From Morinoia aosen (lineage: Eukaryota > Arthropoda > Malacostraca > Amphipoda > Talitridae), in assembly GCA_030386875.1 (NCBI GenBank), contig CM059556.1:36806964-36870963 (forward strand): a stretch of 64,000 nucleotides of DNA. Direction: 5' to 3'. This document shows positions 12,182-23,733 of this stretch, piece by piece (the first letter of the stretch is position 1; the number at the start of each line of letters is the position of its first letter). A program made the position numbers and the translations under genes. Below the pieces are notes generated by a model. It saw only the letters and a program-made list of their open reading frames with translations, had not been told where the DNA came from and ran no database searches.

Positions 12182-12218
12182 AGGGAGGCTTAAACTAACA
12201 AATAATCTAATCTAATCT
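12182..12218 (+). mobile_element. R360 retroposon, copy C (5'-truncated 3' end)
   Basis: Only the last ~37 bp of R360 are present (AGGGAGGCTTAAACTAAC plus a TAATCTAATCTAATCT tail). 5' truncation with an intact tail is typical of target-primed retroposition. Confidence 0.65.
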
Positions 12219-12229
12219 GCCAGTACATC

Positions 12230-12446
12230 GAGCCTTAAATAATTTAAACAATTTGGAACAATTTAAAATTTTTAGCCAATTCAAAAAATTTTAAACAATT
12301 TGAAAAATTTTCAGCAATTTAAAAAACATAGAGAATTTAAAAAATGTAAATAATTAAAAAATGTTTGAACTTTTCAAAATTTTTTAGAAAATTTTAAATT
12401 TTTTTCAACAATTTAAAATATTTTAAGCAATTTAATAAATTTTCAT
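12230..12446. repeat. AATTTAAA-rich low-complexity tract
   Basis: Repeated words CAATTTAAAAAATTTT and relatives; very low GC. It leads directly into dispersed family X, as a similar short tract does near 43625. Confidence 0.75.
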
Positions 12447-12600
12447 CAATTTATTTACCTTCAAGGATACAGAATTAGATCGTTTCTTAAGTTTACAAGT
12501 CTAGAAATATTTGAGTATAGCTACTTGTGGGCCCGAATAAGTTCAGCAACTTCTAGGGCATCCTATCATCACCGCTATTCTAAGGGAGAAAGTTATGTTT
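12447..12600 (+). repeat. Dispersed family X, copy 1
   Basis: About 155 bp with clear similarity to 43647-43800. Shared blocks include CAATTTATTTACC, GAGTATAGCTAC, GAATAAGTTCAGC and ACTTCTAGGG. Both copies are preceded by AATTTAAACAATTT-type sequence. No ORF; class unknown. Confidence 0.7.
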
Positions 12601-13039
12601 AACTTGATACACAGCACCCTTTTGAATATCCATGTTTGTTCTGGGTACTAAATGAGGTTCTTCATGTATACCCAAATTTAGATTATTGTTGGGGATGATT
12701 GTGGAAAGTGTTGGAAGACTGTTTATTTCATTTTGAAGAGTTTATGTAGGACTTCCTGAGCGAAGAGCTGTTGGCCTTTGTTGAATACATTTATTAGAAT
12801 ACCAACCTGCCATTTATTCAAAGTAATTTTTTAACGTTGTTTAGTATATTTCAATTAGAATAGTAATACAGCATGTAAATGCACATAGCAAGTAATAAAT
12901 TCTTTCGTCCTTTCTCATCACATCAGAGGGAAGTACTGACGCTCGTGAGGGATTTTTCGTGCGTGCATCATGGAGTGCAGAGGAGACAGAGTAAAATACG
13001 CTGTGTTGAAATTTGATAAGTAATGTTGACGGAATTTTT
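12601..13039. other. Non-coding DNA
   Basis: No gene or array recognised. Confidence 0.45.
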
Positions 13040-13470
13040 TCACGGGTCCGCTTAGCTTATTGATGACAACGTCCATGGAATTTGCACGGGTCCTTGGAGT
13101 TCATATAAATGACATAAGTAATTCTTCTTTCTATTTGTAATAATTCTTAATTTAATATTTGCTCCGTCCGTATAGTGATGACACGTACAATTCCTTTTCT
13201 CTTTGCATTTGCTCCTACAATTTATTTTTTGTTCCATCCTTATAGTGTTGACATGAATAATTCCTTTCCTGATCGTAATTTCTTTCATCTCTGACTTTTG
13301 TTCCATCCTCAAAATGATGACTTGAGTAACTCTTTTTTGTATATGTATTCTCTTTTACAATTCAATGTTTGTTCAATCCATAAGCAATTCTTTCTTCGTT
13401 TGTATTTTCTTTTGCGATCGAATTTTTGTTCCATCCTTCTACTAAAGACGCAAGCAATTCCTATTCTCGG
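13040..13470 (-). repeat. ~65-70-bp degenerate array, orientation B
   Basis: About six units containing TTTTTGTTCCATCC, TAGTGATGACA and AATTCCTTTC blocks. This is the reverse complement of the 11780-12025 units, so the two arrays form an inverted pair about 1 kb apart. Confidence 0.8.
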
Positions 13471-14091
13471 TTATACATTTTTTTCATACCTAACTATTTC
13501 TCCATTGGGACAGAGAGATCTTATCATAGTTATTTCTATCACATGCTACATTAGCCATGCACGGAACAAAGACTTCTTTAACGCGTAATTTCGCACGACC
13601 AAGGGTAGCACTCGGACCTCACGCAGTTTTATTAACAGGTCCTTGCACAGCAGCAGCTAATTGGTCCATAGTCCTGACAGCATTGCATTGTTACGCCCCA
13701 TTGTTTCTCGGAATAATTGCTTTATGAATTACACTTTGCCTCATGGTTTCTTAGAATAACTGCATCATGAATTACACCTACCATTCCGACCGCTCTTTAG
13801 TGTGCTAGGAATGGTGCTTTTATACCATCTTGATCGAAGCTATCCGCTTCACTCGATCGATGTCAATCAAGAAGTGGAAGCAGTGAACTTGAATCGTCAG
13901 AACACCAAGATTTTTCTCATTTCAAGAGTTTTTTTATTCTATGGTTGCTGTGACAGAAAACGTGAACTTTTACGTCGTCGTCAACGAATTTTTAAAATAT
14001 CCCAAAAGTTAGAAAATAGATTTACTTGAAGTTTACTTTAATACCTACAAAAACGGACACTCCATTAACGGCTTTGCAAATAATGTTTTTC
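13471..14091. other. Non-coding DNA
   Basis: Nothing recognised; a TTATGAATTACACTT-type motif occurs twice near 13721-13780. Confidence 0.45.
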
Positions 14092-14293
14092 CGATAACGG
14101 TTTTGCCAATGACGGTTTTTCCAATAATAGTTATGCCAATAACGGCTGTACCAATAACGGCTGTACCAATAACGGCTGTACCAATAACGGTTGAGCCAAT
14201 AACGGCTGTACCAATAACGGTTGAGCCAATAACGGCTGTACCAATAACGGCTGTACCAATAACGGCTGTACCAATAACGGTTTTCCCAATTGC
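14092..14293. repeat. 15-bp minisatellite
   Basis: About 13 units of CCAATAACGGCTGTA, with GTTGAG and GTTTTT variants in the last six bases. Because 15 is divisible by 3 both strands stay open (Ile-Thr-Ala-Val-Pro on +), but this is a repeat shadow. Confidence 0.93.
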
Positions 14294-14617
14294 CAAATGC
14301 CGTTTTTTCCGATGCCGGTTTTGCTGCAGCGTGTCATGCATACGAAAGCCGGCCTGAGTGTAAAAAGGACTTAACATAAATACAAAAATCCTTCCTCACT
14401 TTAAGTATTAATGATTAACGATTACGCGATTGAAAACTGCTTAAATTTAAAGGACCAGAATTTACAAATTTAAATTTTCCTAGCGGTACAGTGGCTAGTG
14501 AAAGTTCTTTAATGGATTTGGAGACTACGCACTATGTTTTTTCTTTTCAATATTTTTATGTGTTAGGTTTCTTTTAATTAAATTGTTTTAATTGAACGCT
14601 GAACATCTGACAAGACG

Positions 14618-14786
14618 CTGTTTTTATTTTTTTTCGCCAAAATCTTTCTGTGTAAGATTTCTCCATTTGAAATGGTCTGAATTAAGCGCTGAGCATCTGG
14701 CAACCATTTAGAGTTGCCAGATGTTCAATGCCCAAAGTTCGTTTGGCAAAACCTCGGCTTCAAAGATTTTAGCCAGAAAAAAACAG
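14618..14786. repeat. Imperfect ~80-bp-arm inverted repeat
   Basis: The inner stem GAGCATCTGGCAAC / GTTGCCAGATGTTC (14691-14704 / 14713-14726) encloses 8 nt. The outer arms keep matching with gaps: CTGTTTTT, CCAAAATCTTT on the left against AAAGATTTTAGCC, AAAAAACAG on the right. A foldback relic. Confidence 0.65.
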
Positions 14787-14954
14787 CCCGCGGCGTCGTG
14801 AAGACGACAGCAGAAGTCTCACCGCCGACTGTACCCGCTACAGCGACTTTGTTTTGGACATCCGGCGTTTGAACTCGTGCCAAATTTCCGGCACAAAGTT
14901 GTAACTTTACGGCCGTAATAAAGGAGGTGCAAACAATGTTTCTTTATGTGTTTC

Positions 14955-15200
14955 TTTATTGATTGACAAAGACCCATCGGCATTTTTGTATTTTTAATTT
15001 TTGTTATATTTTTTATTCTTTGGTACTTTTTAAAGACCCGTTAGCACTGCAGGCCTTTATTTTTTATAATTATAGTTTTTATTAGTTTATATATCTTAAA
15101 GACCCGTCTGCTCTACACAGCTGAATTTTTTATATTTTTATATATGTGTTTCTAATTTTTCTTAATTTTTTAAATACCCGTCGGCACTGCACTGCCTGCT
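14955..15200. repeat. ~75-90-bp AT-rich degenerate tandem
   Basis: The block AAAGACCCGTYRGCACTGCA recurs four times (about 14969, 15035, 15099 and 15170), separated by T-rich stretches. Confidence 0.6.
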
Positions 15201-15454
15201 GCACAGAACGTTTGTGGCCTCCTAAGCCATTAGTGTGAGGCAAAAATAAGAATTAATGTATTAAATTATTAAGTATTAAGTACTTAAGTATTTACATTAA
15301 TTAAATATTTATGAAAAATAGTGTGAGACACACAATGACAGAAAAAAAATGTATATTTCCAAGTTGTCACATGAGATACATGCCAACATATTGGCTTCTA
15401 AAAGTTTCTTAATATAGGATATCCTAAAACAAATGTTCCATACGAGGATTTTAT

Positions 15455-15600
15455 TTTTCACATTCATGCAACTCAATGACGCGTGTCTCCCGCGTGTTAT
15501 TGTTTCCAATATCATTGCGATATTTGTGCCAGTTACTGTATAGTTGCCCCGAGTTTATTTCCCACATTCATGCAACTCAACGCCACGTGTCTGAAGTGGG
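15455..15600. repeat. Copy of the 104-bp repeat family
   Basis: About 1.4 copies of the unit that is tandem at 22680-22935: CATTCATGCAACTCAA, GACGCGTGTCTCCCG, TGTTTCCAATATCATTG and GTGCCAGTTACTGTATAGTT appear in the same order. Confidence 0.8.
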
Positions 15601-16202
15601 GCCACATGCTCATGTAGTCAACACGCTAACCACACAGTGGTGCATAAGAGTACCTCTTGCTAAATTGCACATTTCGTATATACCGGTAGAAATGCAAAAC
15701 TTTTCAATTAGTTCACAGCTTTTCTCAAAATGAATTTTAGCGTGCAAGCTAAAATATTGGAATGAATCTTGAAAAAACATTGAAATGAACTCGAGCAGTG
15801 AAGCCAGTTCTTTAATTCTGCTACTTACAACTCAACTGAACCAACCGCAGCAGCCGCATAAGCGTAGTCAAGGTGTTAACGTAAGCAAGCATATTGAAAT
15901 ACCTTTGTTAAGAACAAAAAACAACATTTCATTCCAACCGATTTGATACGGTGCGTTGATTTTATAAATGCCCTATAAGTCGAGCCAAGATGCAGTACGG
16001 TTACCCCTGTTGAGCTGGTGCCCTGGCGTTGAGTAGGGAATTACATCTAATTTCTCCTTTTTCCCTTTGGGGAGAAACACCTTGTTGGCATGCATTGCCG
16101 GAGATGAAACCGATGACTCAACAAGTGAAAACTGAACACTCTTGACAAAGATCCTTTGATATTTGTTCGTTGATGATATTTGTTCGTTTCGTCCTTTGAT
16201 CA
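15601..16202. other. Non-coding DNA
   Basis: Nothing recognised. A block near 15830-15880 (CCGCAGCAGCCGCATAAG...TAGTCAAGGTGTTAAC) resembles one near 44575, perhaps family Y. Confidence 0.45.
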
Positions 16203-16322
16203 GTTCGTTGTCGAACTATTACATTGGTTCGTTGTTGAACTATTACTTTGGTTCGTCGTTGAACAATTACTTTGGTTCGTCGTTGAACTATTACTTTGGT
16301 TCGTCGTTGAACTATTGCGTCG
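16203..16322. repeat. 24-bp tandem repeat, exactly five copies
   Basis: Units begin GTTCGTCGTTGAACTATTAC; every copy is 24 bp. It lies just upstream of the 72-bp array. Confidence 0.9.
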
Positions 16323-16383
16323 GCTGGCCTTTAGAGCACACTCTCTCCCACCCCCCTCCATCCATGTAATAAAACATCAATTT

Positions 16384-18205
16384 ACAGTGGCTGTTCTACA
16401 GCGCTGTTCCATGTAATAAAGCCTCGCGTGCAGGTGTCTTGTACCAATGTACAGAAGCTGTTCCATGTAATAAAGTGCTCCCCTGTAATAAAGCCGCGGG
16501 TGCAGGGGTCTTGAACCAATGTACAGAAGCTGTTCCATTAATAAAGTGCTCCCCTGTAATAAAGCCGCGGGTGCAGGTGTCTTGAACCAATGTACAGAAG
16601 CTGTTCCATGTAATAAAGCGCTCCCCTGTAATAAAGCCGCGCGGGCAGGTGTCTTGCACCAATGTACAGAAGCTGTTCCATGTAATAAAGTGCTCCCCTG
16701 TAATAAAGCCGCGGGTGCAGGTGTCTTGTACCAATGTACAGAAGCTGTTCCATGTAATAAAGTGCTCCCCTGTAATAAAGCCGCGGGTGCAGGTGTCTTG
16801 TACCAATGTACAGAAGCTGTTCCATGTAATAAAGTGCTCCCCTGTAATAAAGCCGCGCGTGCAGGTGTCTTGTACCAATGTACAGAAGCTGTTCCATGTA
16901 ATAAAGCGCTCCCCTGTAATGAATCCACGCGGGCAGGTGTCTTGTACCAATGTACAGAAGCTTTTCCATGTAATAAAGTGCTCCCCTGTAATAAAGCCGC
17001 GCGGGCAGGTGTCTTGCACCAATGTACAGAAGCTGTTCCATGTAATAAAGTGCTCCCCTGTAATAAAGCCGCGCGGGCAGGTGTCTTGCACCAATGTAAA
17101 GAAGCTGTTCCATGTAATAAAGTGCTCCCCTGTAATAAAGCCGCGCGGGCAGGTGTCTTGCACCAATATACAGAAGCTGTTCCATGTAATAAAGCGCTCC
17201 CCTGTAATAAAGCCGCGCGGGCAGGTGTCTTGCACCAATATACAGAAGCTGTTCCATGTAATAAAGCGCTCCCCTGTAATAAAGCCGCGCGGGCAGGTGT
17301 CTTGCACCAATATACAGAAGCTGTTCCATGTAATAAAGCGCTCCCCTGTAATAAAGCCGCGCGGGCAGGTGTCTTGCACCAATATACAGAAGCTGTTCCA
17401 TGTAATAAAGCGCTCCCCTGTAATAAAGCCGCGCGGGCAGGTGTCTTGCACCAATATACAGAAGCTGTTCCATGTAATAAAGCGCTCCCCTGTAATAAAG
17501 CCGCGCGGGCAGGTGTCTTGCACCAATGTACAGAAGCTGTTCCATGTAATAAAGCGCTCCCCTGTAATAAAGCCGCGCGGGCAGGTGTCTTGCACCAATA
17601 TACAGAAGCTGTTCCATGTAATAAAGCGCTCCCCTGTAATAAAGCCGCGCGGGCAGGTGTCTTGCACCAATATACAGAAGCTGTTCCATGTAATAAAGCG
17701 CTCCCCTGTAATAAAGCCGCGCGGGCAGGTGTCTTGCACCAATATACAGAAGCTGTTCCATGTAATAAAGCGCTCCCCTGTAATAAAGCCGCGCGGGCAG
17801 GTGTCTTGCACCAATATACAGAAGCTGTTCCATGTAATAAAGTGCTCCCCTGTAATAAAGCCGCGCGGGCAGGTGTCTTGCACCAATATATAGAAGCTGT
17901 TCCATGTAATAAAGCGCTCCCCTGTAATAAAGCCGCGCGGGCAGGTGTCTTGCACCAATGTACAGAAGCTGTTCCATGTAATAAAGCGCTCCCCTGTAAT
18001 AAAGCCGCGCGGGCAGGTGTCTTGCACCAATATACAGAAGCTGTTCCATGTAATAAAGTGCTCCCCTGTAATAAAGCCGCGCGGGCAGGTGTCTTGCACC
18101 AATATACAGAAGCTGTTCCATGTAATAAAGCGCTCCCCTGTAATAAAGCCGCGCGGGCAGGTGTCTTGCACCAATATACAGTGGCTGCTCCAAAACGCTG
18201 TTCCT
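16384..18205. repeat. 72-bp minisatellite, about 24 copies
   Basis: The unit contains GCTGTTCCATGTAATAAAG, CTCCCCTGTAATAAAGCC and GCAGGTGTCTTG. Left-end units are variable (GCGGGTGCAGG, TTGTACCAATGTAC); the right two thirds are nearly uniform (CGCGCGGGCAGG, TTGCACCAATATAC). Both ends finish in the same variant half-unit, ACAGTGGCTG...CGCTGTTCC (about 16384-16410 and 18179-18205). The unit is a multiple of 3 without stops in several frames, giving open frames up to 614 codons on both strands. Confidence 0.97.
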
Positions 18206-18436
18206 CTTTTTATGTCACCGCAGTTCTCGCGCGCAGTCATACTTTGACCTCACAAAATGTGCCTGCCAAGTTGTTCAGAGATCTCATAAGGACAGCTTTC
18301 AAGAGAACAAAGAGCTGAAATTGAAATTCTTGCCTGGGAAAGACGTTCATAAAGTGAATTGCGCGCGAGAGGAAAACTTGGAGGCGTGGGTGGGTGTAGA
18401 GGCTAACTTTGGGGAGCTAAGTTGCTCTGTGTTCTA

Positions 18437-18660
18437 GTTGTGTCGTGCTCCGTGTGTGGAGTTTGTGTCGTGCTCCATGTGTGGAGTTTGTGTCGTGCTC
18501 CATGTGTGGAGTTTGTATCGTGCTCCATGTGTGGAGTTTTTGTCGTGCTCCATGTGTGGAGTTTGTATCGTGCTCCATGTGTGGAGTTTTTGTCGTGCTC
18601 CATGTGTGGAGTTTGTGTCGTGCTACATGTGTGAAGTTTGTGTCGTGTTTCATGTGCGGT
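18437..18660. repeat. 24-bp minisatellite with hairpin-forming unit
   Basis: About nine units of GTCGTGCTCCATGTGTGGAG plus TTTG/T. Each contains CTCCA-TGTG-TGGAG, a perfect 5-bp inverted repeat. Unrelated to the adjacent 60-bp array. Confidence 0.93.
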
Positions 18661-18791
18661 GCTGCACATGCTCCAGCTAAGGTGTTATTCCGTACGCCCT
18701 GGCTTATTCGCAAGATATTTTTACGGGAAAAAAAGAATTTCTTGCCTCCAAACATGTGTGGCTTCGCAACTGCAAAGGTGCCTGCGATCGT

Positions 18792-20772
18792 CATAGTTTG
18801 AACAACATCATGTTGGATCATCATGAACACAAGAACTGCCGCCTCTGAACACATAGTTTGAACAACATTATGTTGCATCATCATGAACACAAGAACTGCC
18901 GCCTCTGAACACATAGTTTGAACAACATTATGTTGGATCATCATGAACACAAGAACTGCCGCCTCTGAACACATAGTTTGAACAACATCATGTTGGATCA
19001 TCATGAACACAAGAACTGCCGCCTCTGAACACATAGTTTGAACAACATCATGTTGGATCATCATGAACACAAGAACTGCCGCCTCTGAACACATAGTTTG
19101 AACAACATCATGTTGGATCATCATGAACACAAGAACTGCCGCCTCTGAACACATAGTTTGAACAACATCATGTTGCATCATCATGAACACAAGAACTGCC
19201 GCCTCTGAACACATAGTTTGAACAACATCATGTTGGATCATCATGAACACAAGAACTGCCGCCTCTGAACACATAGTTTGAACAACATCATGTTGGATCA
19301 TCATGAACACAAGAACTGCCGCCTCTGAACACATAGTTTGAACAACATCATGTTGGATCATCATGAACACAAGAACTGCCGCCTCTGAACACATAGTTTG
19401 AACAACATCATGTTGGATCATCATGAACACAAGAACTGCCGCCTCTGAACACATAGTTTGAACAACATCATGTTGCATCATCATGAACACAAGAACTGCC
19501 GCCTCTGAACACATAGTTTGAACAACATCATGTTGGATCATCATGAACACAAGAACTGCCGCCTCTGAACACATAGTTTGAACAACATCATGTTGGATCA
19601 TCATGAACACAAGAACTGCCGCCTCTGAACACGTAGTTTGAACAACATCATGTTGGATCATCATGAACACAAGAACTGCCGCCTCTGAACACATAGTTTG
19701 AACAACATCATGTTGGATCATCATGAACACAAGAACTGCCGCCTCTGAACACATAGTTTGAACAACATCATGTTGCATCATCATGAACACAAGAACTGCC
19801 GCCTCTGAACACATAGTTTGAACAACATCATGTTGGATCATCATGAACACAAGAACTGCCGCCTCTGAACACATAGTTTGAACAACATCATGTTGGATCA
19901 TCATGAACACAAGAACTGCCGCCTCTGAACACGTAGTTTGAACAACATCATGTTGGATCATCATGAACACAAGAACTGCCGCCTCTGAACACATAGTTTG
20001 AACAACATCATGTTGGATCATCATGAACACAAGAACTGCCGCCTCTGAACACATAGTTTGAACAACATCATGTTGGATCATCATGAACACAAGAACTGCC
20101 GCCTCTGAACACATAGTTTGAACAACATCATGTTGGATCATCATGAACACAAGAACTGCCGCCTCTGAACACATAGTTTGAACAACATCATGTTGGATCA
20201 TCATGAACACAAGAACTGCCGCCTCTGAACACATAGTTTGAACAACATTTTGTTGGATCATCATGAACACAAGAACTGCCGCCTCTGAACACATAGTTTG
20301 AACAACATCATGTTGGATCATCATGAACACAAGAACTGCCGCCTCTGAACACGTAGTTTGAACAACATCATGTTGGATCATCATGAACACAAGAACTGCC
20401 GCCTCTGAACACATAGTTTGAACAACATCATGTTGGATCATCATGAACACAAGAACTGCCGCCTCTGAACACATAGTTTGAACAACATTTTGTTGGATCA
20501 TCATGAACACAAGAACTGCCGCCTCTGAACACATAGTTTGAACAACATCATGTTGGATCATCATGAACACAAGAACTGCCGCCTCTGAACACGTAGTTTG
20601 AACAACATCATGTTGGATCATCATGAACACAAGAACTGCCGCCTCTGAACACATAGTTTGAACAACATCATGTTGGATCATCATGAACACAAGAACTGCC
20701 GCCTCTGAACACATAGTTTGAACAACATTTTGTTGGATCATCATGAACACAAGAACTGCCGCCTCTGAACAC
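18792..20772. repeat. 60-bp satellite, 33 copies, with higher-order structure
   Basis: Thirty-three 60-bp units without a single indel (blocks ACATAGTTTGAACAACATCA and GAACACAAGAACTGCC). Diagnostic variants are periodic. GCATCA (for GGATCA) lies in the rows at 18841, 19141, 19441 and 19741, every 300 bp. ACATTTTG lies in the rows at 20221, 20461 and 20701, every 240 bp, with ACGTAG at 20341 and 20581. The minus strand is open across the array, the 24-bp array and the spacer (797 codons). All four variant types change the encoded residue, so I do not call it a gene. Confidence 0.97.
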
Positions 20773-20927
20773 AAACTCCTTGGCTTCAGGAAAACTTTTT
20801 TGTGCCCCATAGTTTGGTTTGCTAGTTGTTTTTTTTTTTTTGTTTAGGACTTTCATGATAATAAATGCTCAGAATGTAATTGGTTGTACAGTGATGCATG
20901 TTATTTAGGAACGTATTTTTTTTAAAA

Positions 20928-21350
20928 TGACATTTTCTCATTTCTTTCTTCCTTTTTTCTTTTCTCATTTTTCGTTTTTTCTTTCTCTCTGCCTGTTCAT
21001 CTTATTTTCTATTTATTTATTTCTGTCAGCCTTTCTCTTTCTTCTCATCCTTTTTTTCTTTCTTCCTTTTTCTTTTTGTGTCTCTCTCTATCTTTTACTC
21101 TTATTTTTTCTTTCTTCTGCGTTCCTTCACTCTTATTTTTCTTTCTTTTGCGTTCTTTCATTCTTATTTCTTCTCTCTTCTGCGTTCTTTCCCTCTTATT
21201 TTTCTTTCTTCTGATTTCTTCCTCTCTTATTTTACTTTCTTCTGCGTTATTTTACTCTTATTTTTCTTTCTTCTGATTTTTTCCCTCTTATTTTTCTTTC
21301 TTCTGCATTATTTTACTCTAATTTTTTCTTTCTTCTTCTTCTTCTTCTTT
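20928..21350. repeat. Polypyrimidine TTTTTCTTTCTTCTG tract
   Basis: About 420 bp almost entirely T and C on +, with a loose ~40-bp period (TCTTATTTTTCTTTCTTCTG). Long homopyrimidine runs can adopt triplex structures in principle. Confidence 0.9.
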
Positions 21351-21984
21351 TGGTTCCTCTTTATTCCGTTTTCATCGCACGCCTCTCCCCTCGCTGCCCC
21401 GCCACGACTGCAGCCAATCGAGCAGCCTCAATTTTACCCTCAGTCTCCAAGACTTGTCAATGGCAGGAAATTAAACGTAAGCTTCGCTCCAGAAATTCTT
21501 CATAAAACTGCGCTGGTTACGAAGGTCATAAGTTGCAGCTCAGCTTCCTCAGGCCCTGAGCCCGAAATAACGTAGGATATAATTCCGTCACTCTCCGGGA
21601 AATGAGCTGCAATTCACTAAAAACGATGTTTACTCGACAGCTATTACGGGCCGCTTGCTCCTCTCAAAATCTCCTCATGAGCGGCACTCCAAAACTCAAG
21701 TCGCTGCTGCCAGAGTTGCGTCGAGAAGTCAATGCTAATTCGCTGCCCAAGTCCCGTGTTATTTAAATGACGGATCGTGAAATATGCACTAATTGGTCAA
21801 AAAAAGTCGAGTGGCTTAGAAATTTTTAGGTTTGCGATTGGACCTCCTTGAGCCCAAATCGCGGCTTTTATTCCCCTTTTTGATTCTATACGATTTTAGA
21901 TCCTCTGCCTCGTTATTTTTATCTTAATTAGAGAATCCTATCTCCCAAAACTGTCAATGCACAAGGGAAGGACGACAAGTCACT
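21351..21984. other. Non-coding DNA
   Basis: No gene or repeat recognised. Confidence 0.4.
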
Positions 21985-22660
21985 CAGGTTACTCTCGTCT
22001 CATATTTTTAAAATCGGTTCAAATCAGGAGATTGTGGCGGCCAGTCCATGTGCTTATATGTTCCCTCATTCGCAAGGAAACAGATATTGAACACTTCTAG
22101 CCCTGTGAATGCGAGCATTGTCGCCCTGAAAGATCCCTTTTCAATTATGAAAACCAAAAAAATAAAGAGTGGATCCATGTCCATCACATTAAAAACAGCC
22201 CCAAAGCAGCACGCTGCCTCCATGCGCCTGAACATTTGGAATGTTGCTAGATAAATCCTTAGCTTCATGTAGCTTTCGCCATACCCTGCCACGACCAGAA
22301 TTTTAGAAATGGATGAATCTGGAATCATCGGACCACATTACATGCTTCCATACCGTAGCAGTCCAATCTCGCTGTTCTCGAGCAAAATCAAACGTTTCCG
22401 ATTTGCTGCAACACTAATGGCTTTGTAGTGAATTTATATATGCCGGAATTCAATTTTCAACTTTCAACACGCAGTCCTTCGAGATATTGTCTATGGGCCT
22501 TTATAAAACGTTTTAGTTGTCATTTGCGTGGATGAACAGTGATTTTTCTTCGAATATCTCTACAAGGAGAATCTGTCTCTATCCTCCTGTGTGTTGCGCC
22601 TTCCGCAACCTAATGAGAAGTATCGGCTTCGCCATCTTGCTTCCAACGAGTTCCTGTTTC
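21985..22660 (-). pseudogene. Tc1/mariner-type transposase relic
   Basis: Fragments of a DDE transposase lie on the minus strand in shifted frames. Near 22320-22350 a WSDDSRF motif carries the first catalytic Asp in its usual context. About 22090-22125 encodes QGDNARIHRA around the second Asp. Near 22010-22050 is DWPPQSPDLN, the hallmark before the catalytic Glu. The Glu codon itself seems lost (the sequence after PDLN runs into a stop). Upstream, about 22550-22620, an arginine-rich stretch resembles the DNA-binding half. Several frameshifts and stops are present, so it is dead. The 104-bp repeat abuts its 5' side. Confidence 0.8.
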
Positions 22661-22679
22661 CCTAATCGTTCCAATCCTA

Positions 22680-22935
22680 GTGCCAGCTACTGTATAGTTG
22701 TCCTAAGTTTATTTCCCACTTTCATGCAACTCAATGACGCGTGTCTCCCGCTTGTTATTGTTTCCAATATCATTGAGATATTTGTGCCAGTTACTGTATA
22801 GTTGTCCTAAGTTTATTTCCCACTTTCATGCAACTCAATGACGCGTGTCTCCCGCTTGTTATTGTTTCCAATATCATTGAGATATTTGTGCCAGTTACTG
22901 TATAGTTGCCCTAAGTTTATTTTCCACTCTCATGA
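22680..22935. repeat. 104-bp tandem repeat, about 2.4 copies
   Basis: Units start at 22680, 22784 and 22888 with GTGCCAGYTACTGTATAGTT and contain CAACTCAATGACGCGTGTCT. A related copy lies at 15455-15600. It directly abuts the Tc1 relic, so it may be terminal sequence of that transposon; this is inference. Confidence 0.85.
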
Positions 22936-23325
22936 AGCTGAATGGTGCGGCTTTTATCCTATGCAGACCAATGCTTTCCACAGGTCTTCATTTTTCCGAC
23001 TCCCATGAAAATTTTGAATTCTACACGCACACAAAAAGCGTTACTACTTATATACACTTCCAACTAGCCCTAATAATCACACACATACATGCGTGTGTTT
23101 GCGATTAACACAAGTATTTACACATTGTATTAAATCACATGTATGTGATTTATTTCAAATCACATGCGCATGTGGGTGATTATAACCACCCTCATATGCT
23201 CTGATAATGACCAAATTTTGGGGTCTTGAACGAAAAATTACGGTAATTTATTTTGAATTATCTTAAATGAAACCCAGTAAATGTGGACTCTTGACCGAAG
23301 CATTCAGAGAATAAGAACGGTGTTT
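22936..23325. other. Non-coding DNA with small palindromes
   Basis: AAATCACATGTATGTGATTT (perfect palindrome) and AATCACATGCGCATGTGGGT lie near 23133-23185. No gene. Confidence 0.5.
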
Positions 23326-23677
23326 GTGACTTTCTGATGTCCTGCAAAATGTGACTTGCTTTTGTGTTGCTCGCTATAGCGCAAGTGGCTAGGGGTTCTG
23401 CTGCCGTGCGGCAGACCCGGGATCGATTCTCGGCGCTGGAGGTGGCGATTTTCTCTGTTGGGTGTAGGGTAAAAATTCCAAGCACTATACCCCACTCTAC
23501 CCAGGTGTCTGAAATGGGTACCGGTCTTGACCGGGGGAAAGCGTCATGGCGTCCTGGTGTTAGTTATAAGGCATTTGAAAATCCAATGTACAAGGTGATA
23601 TGGATCAGGCTTGATTGGAAATAAAGCATCCGTAGATGCCTTCATTATTATTAGTGACTTTCTGATGTCCTGCAAAA
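23326..23677 (+). mobile_element. tRNA-derived SINE, copy S1, with 24-bp target duplication
   Basis: The body (23350-23653, ~304 bp) has a tRNA-like head with an A box TAGCGCAAGTGG (23377-23388) and B box GATCGATTC (23421-23429). A tRNA-unrelated body follows (AGGTGTCTGAAATGGGTACC...). The 3' end is AATAAAGCATCCGTAGATGCC, a small hairpin (GCATC-CGTA-GATGC), then ATT repeats. A perfect 24-bp direct repeat beginning GTGACTTTCTGATG flanks it at 23326-23349 and 23654-23677. Confidence 0.9.
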
Positions 23678-23733
23678 AAGACGGTGGTGTATATATAGTT
23701 CTAGAATGTTCTAAAGTTTTACTGGGAAGAAAA

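Noticed and set aside
16396-18318. Open frames of 414-614 codons on both strands
   Set aside because: The 72-bp unit is divisible by 3 and stop-free in several frames on both strands at once; no frame shows codon-position bias.
18417-20810. 797-codon minus-strand ORF with 20-residue repeats
   Set aside because: It spans two unrelated minisatellites plus the spacer. All four recurrent unit variants change an amino acid and none is silent, the opposite of selection on a protein. The 60-bp unit simply lacks stops in that frame.
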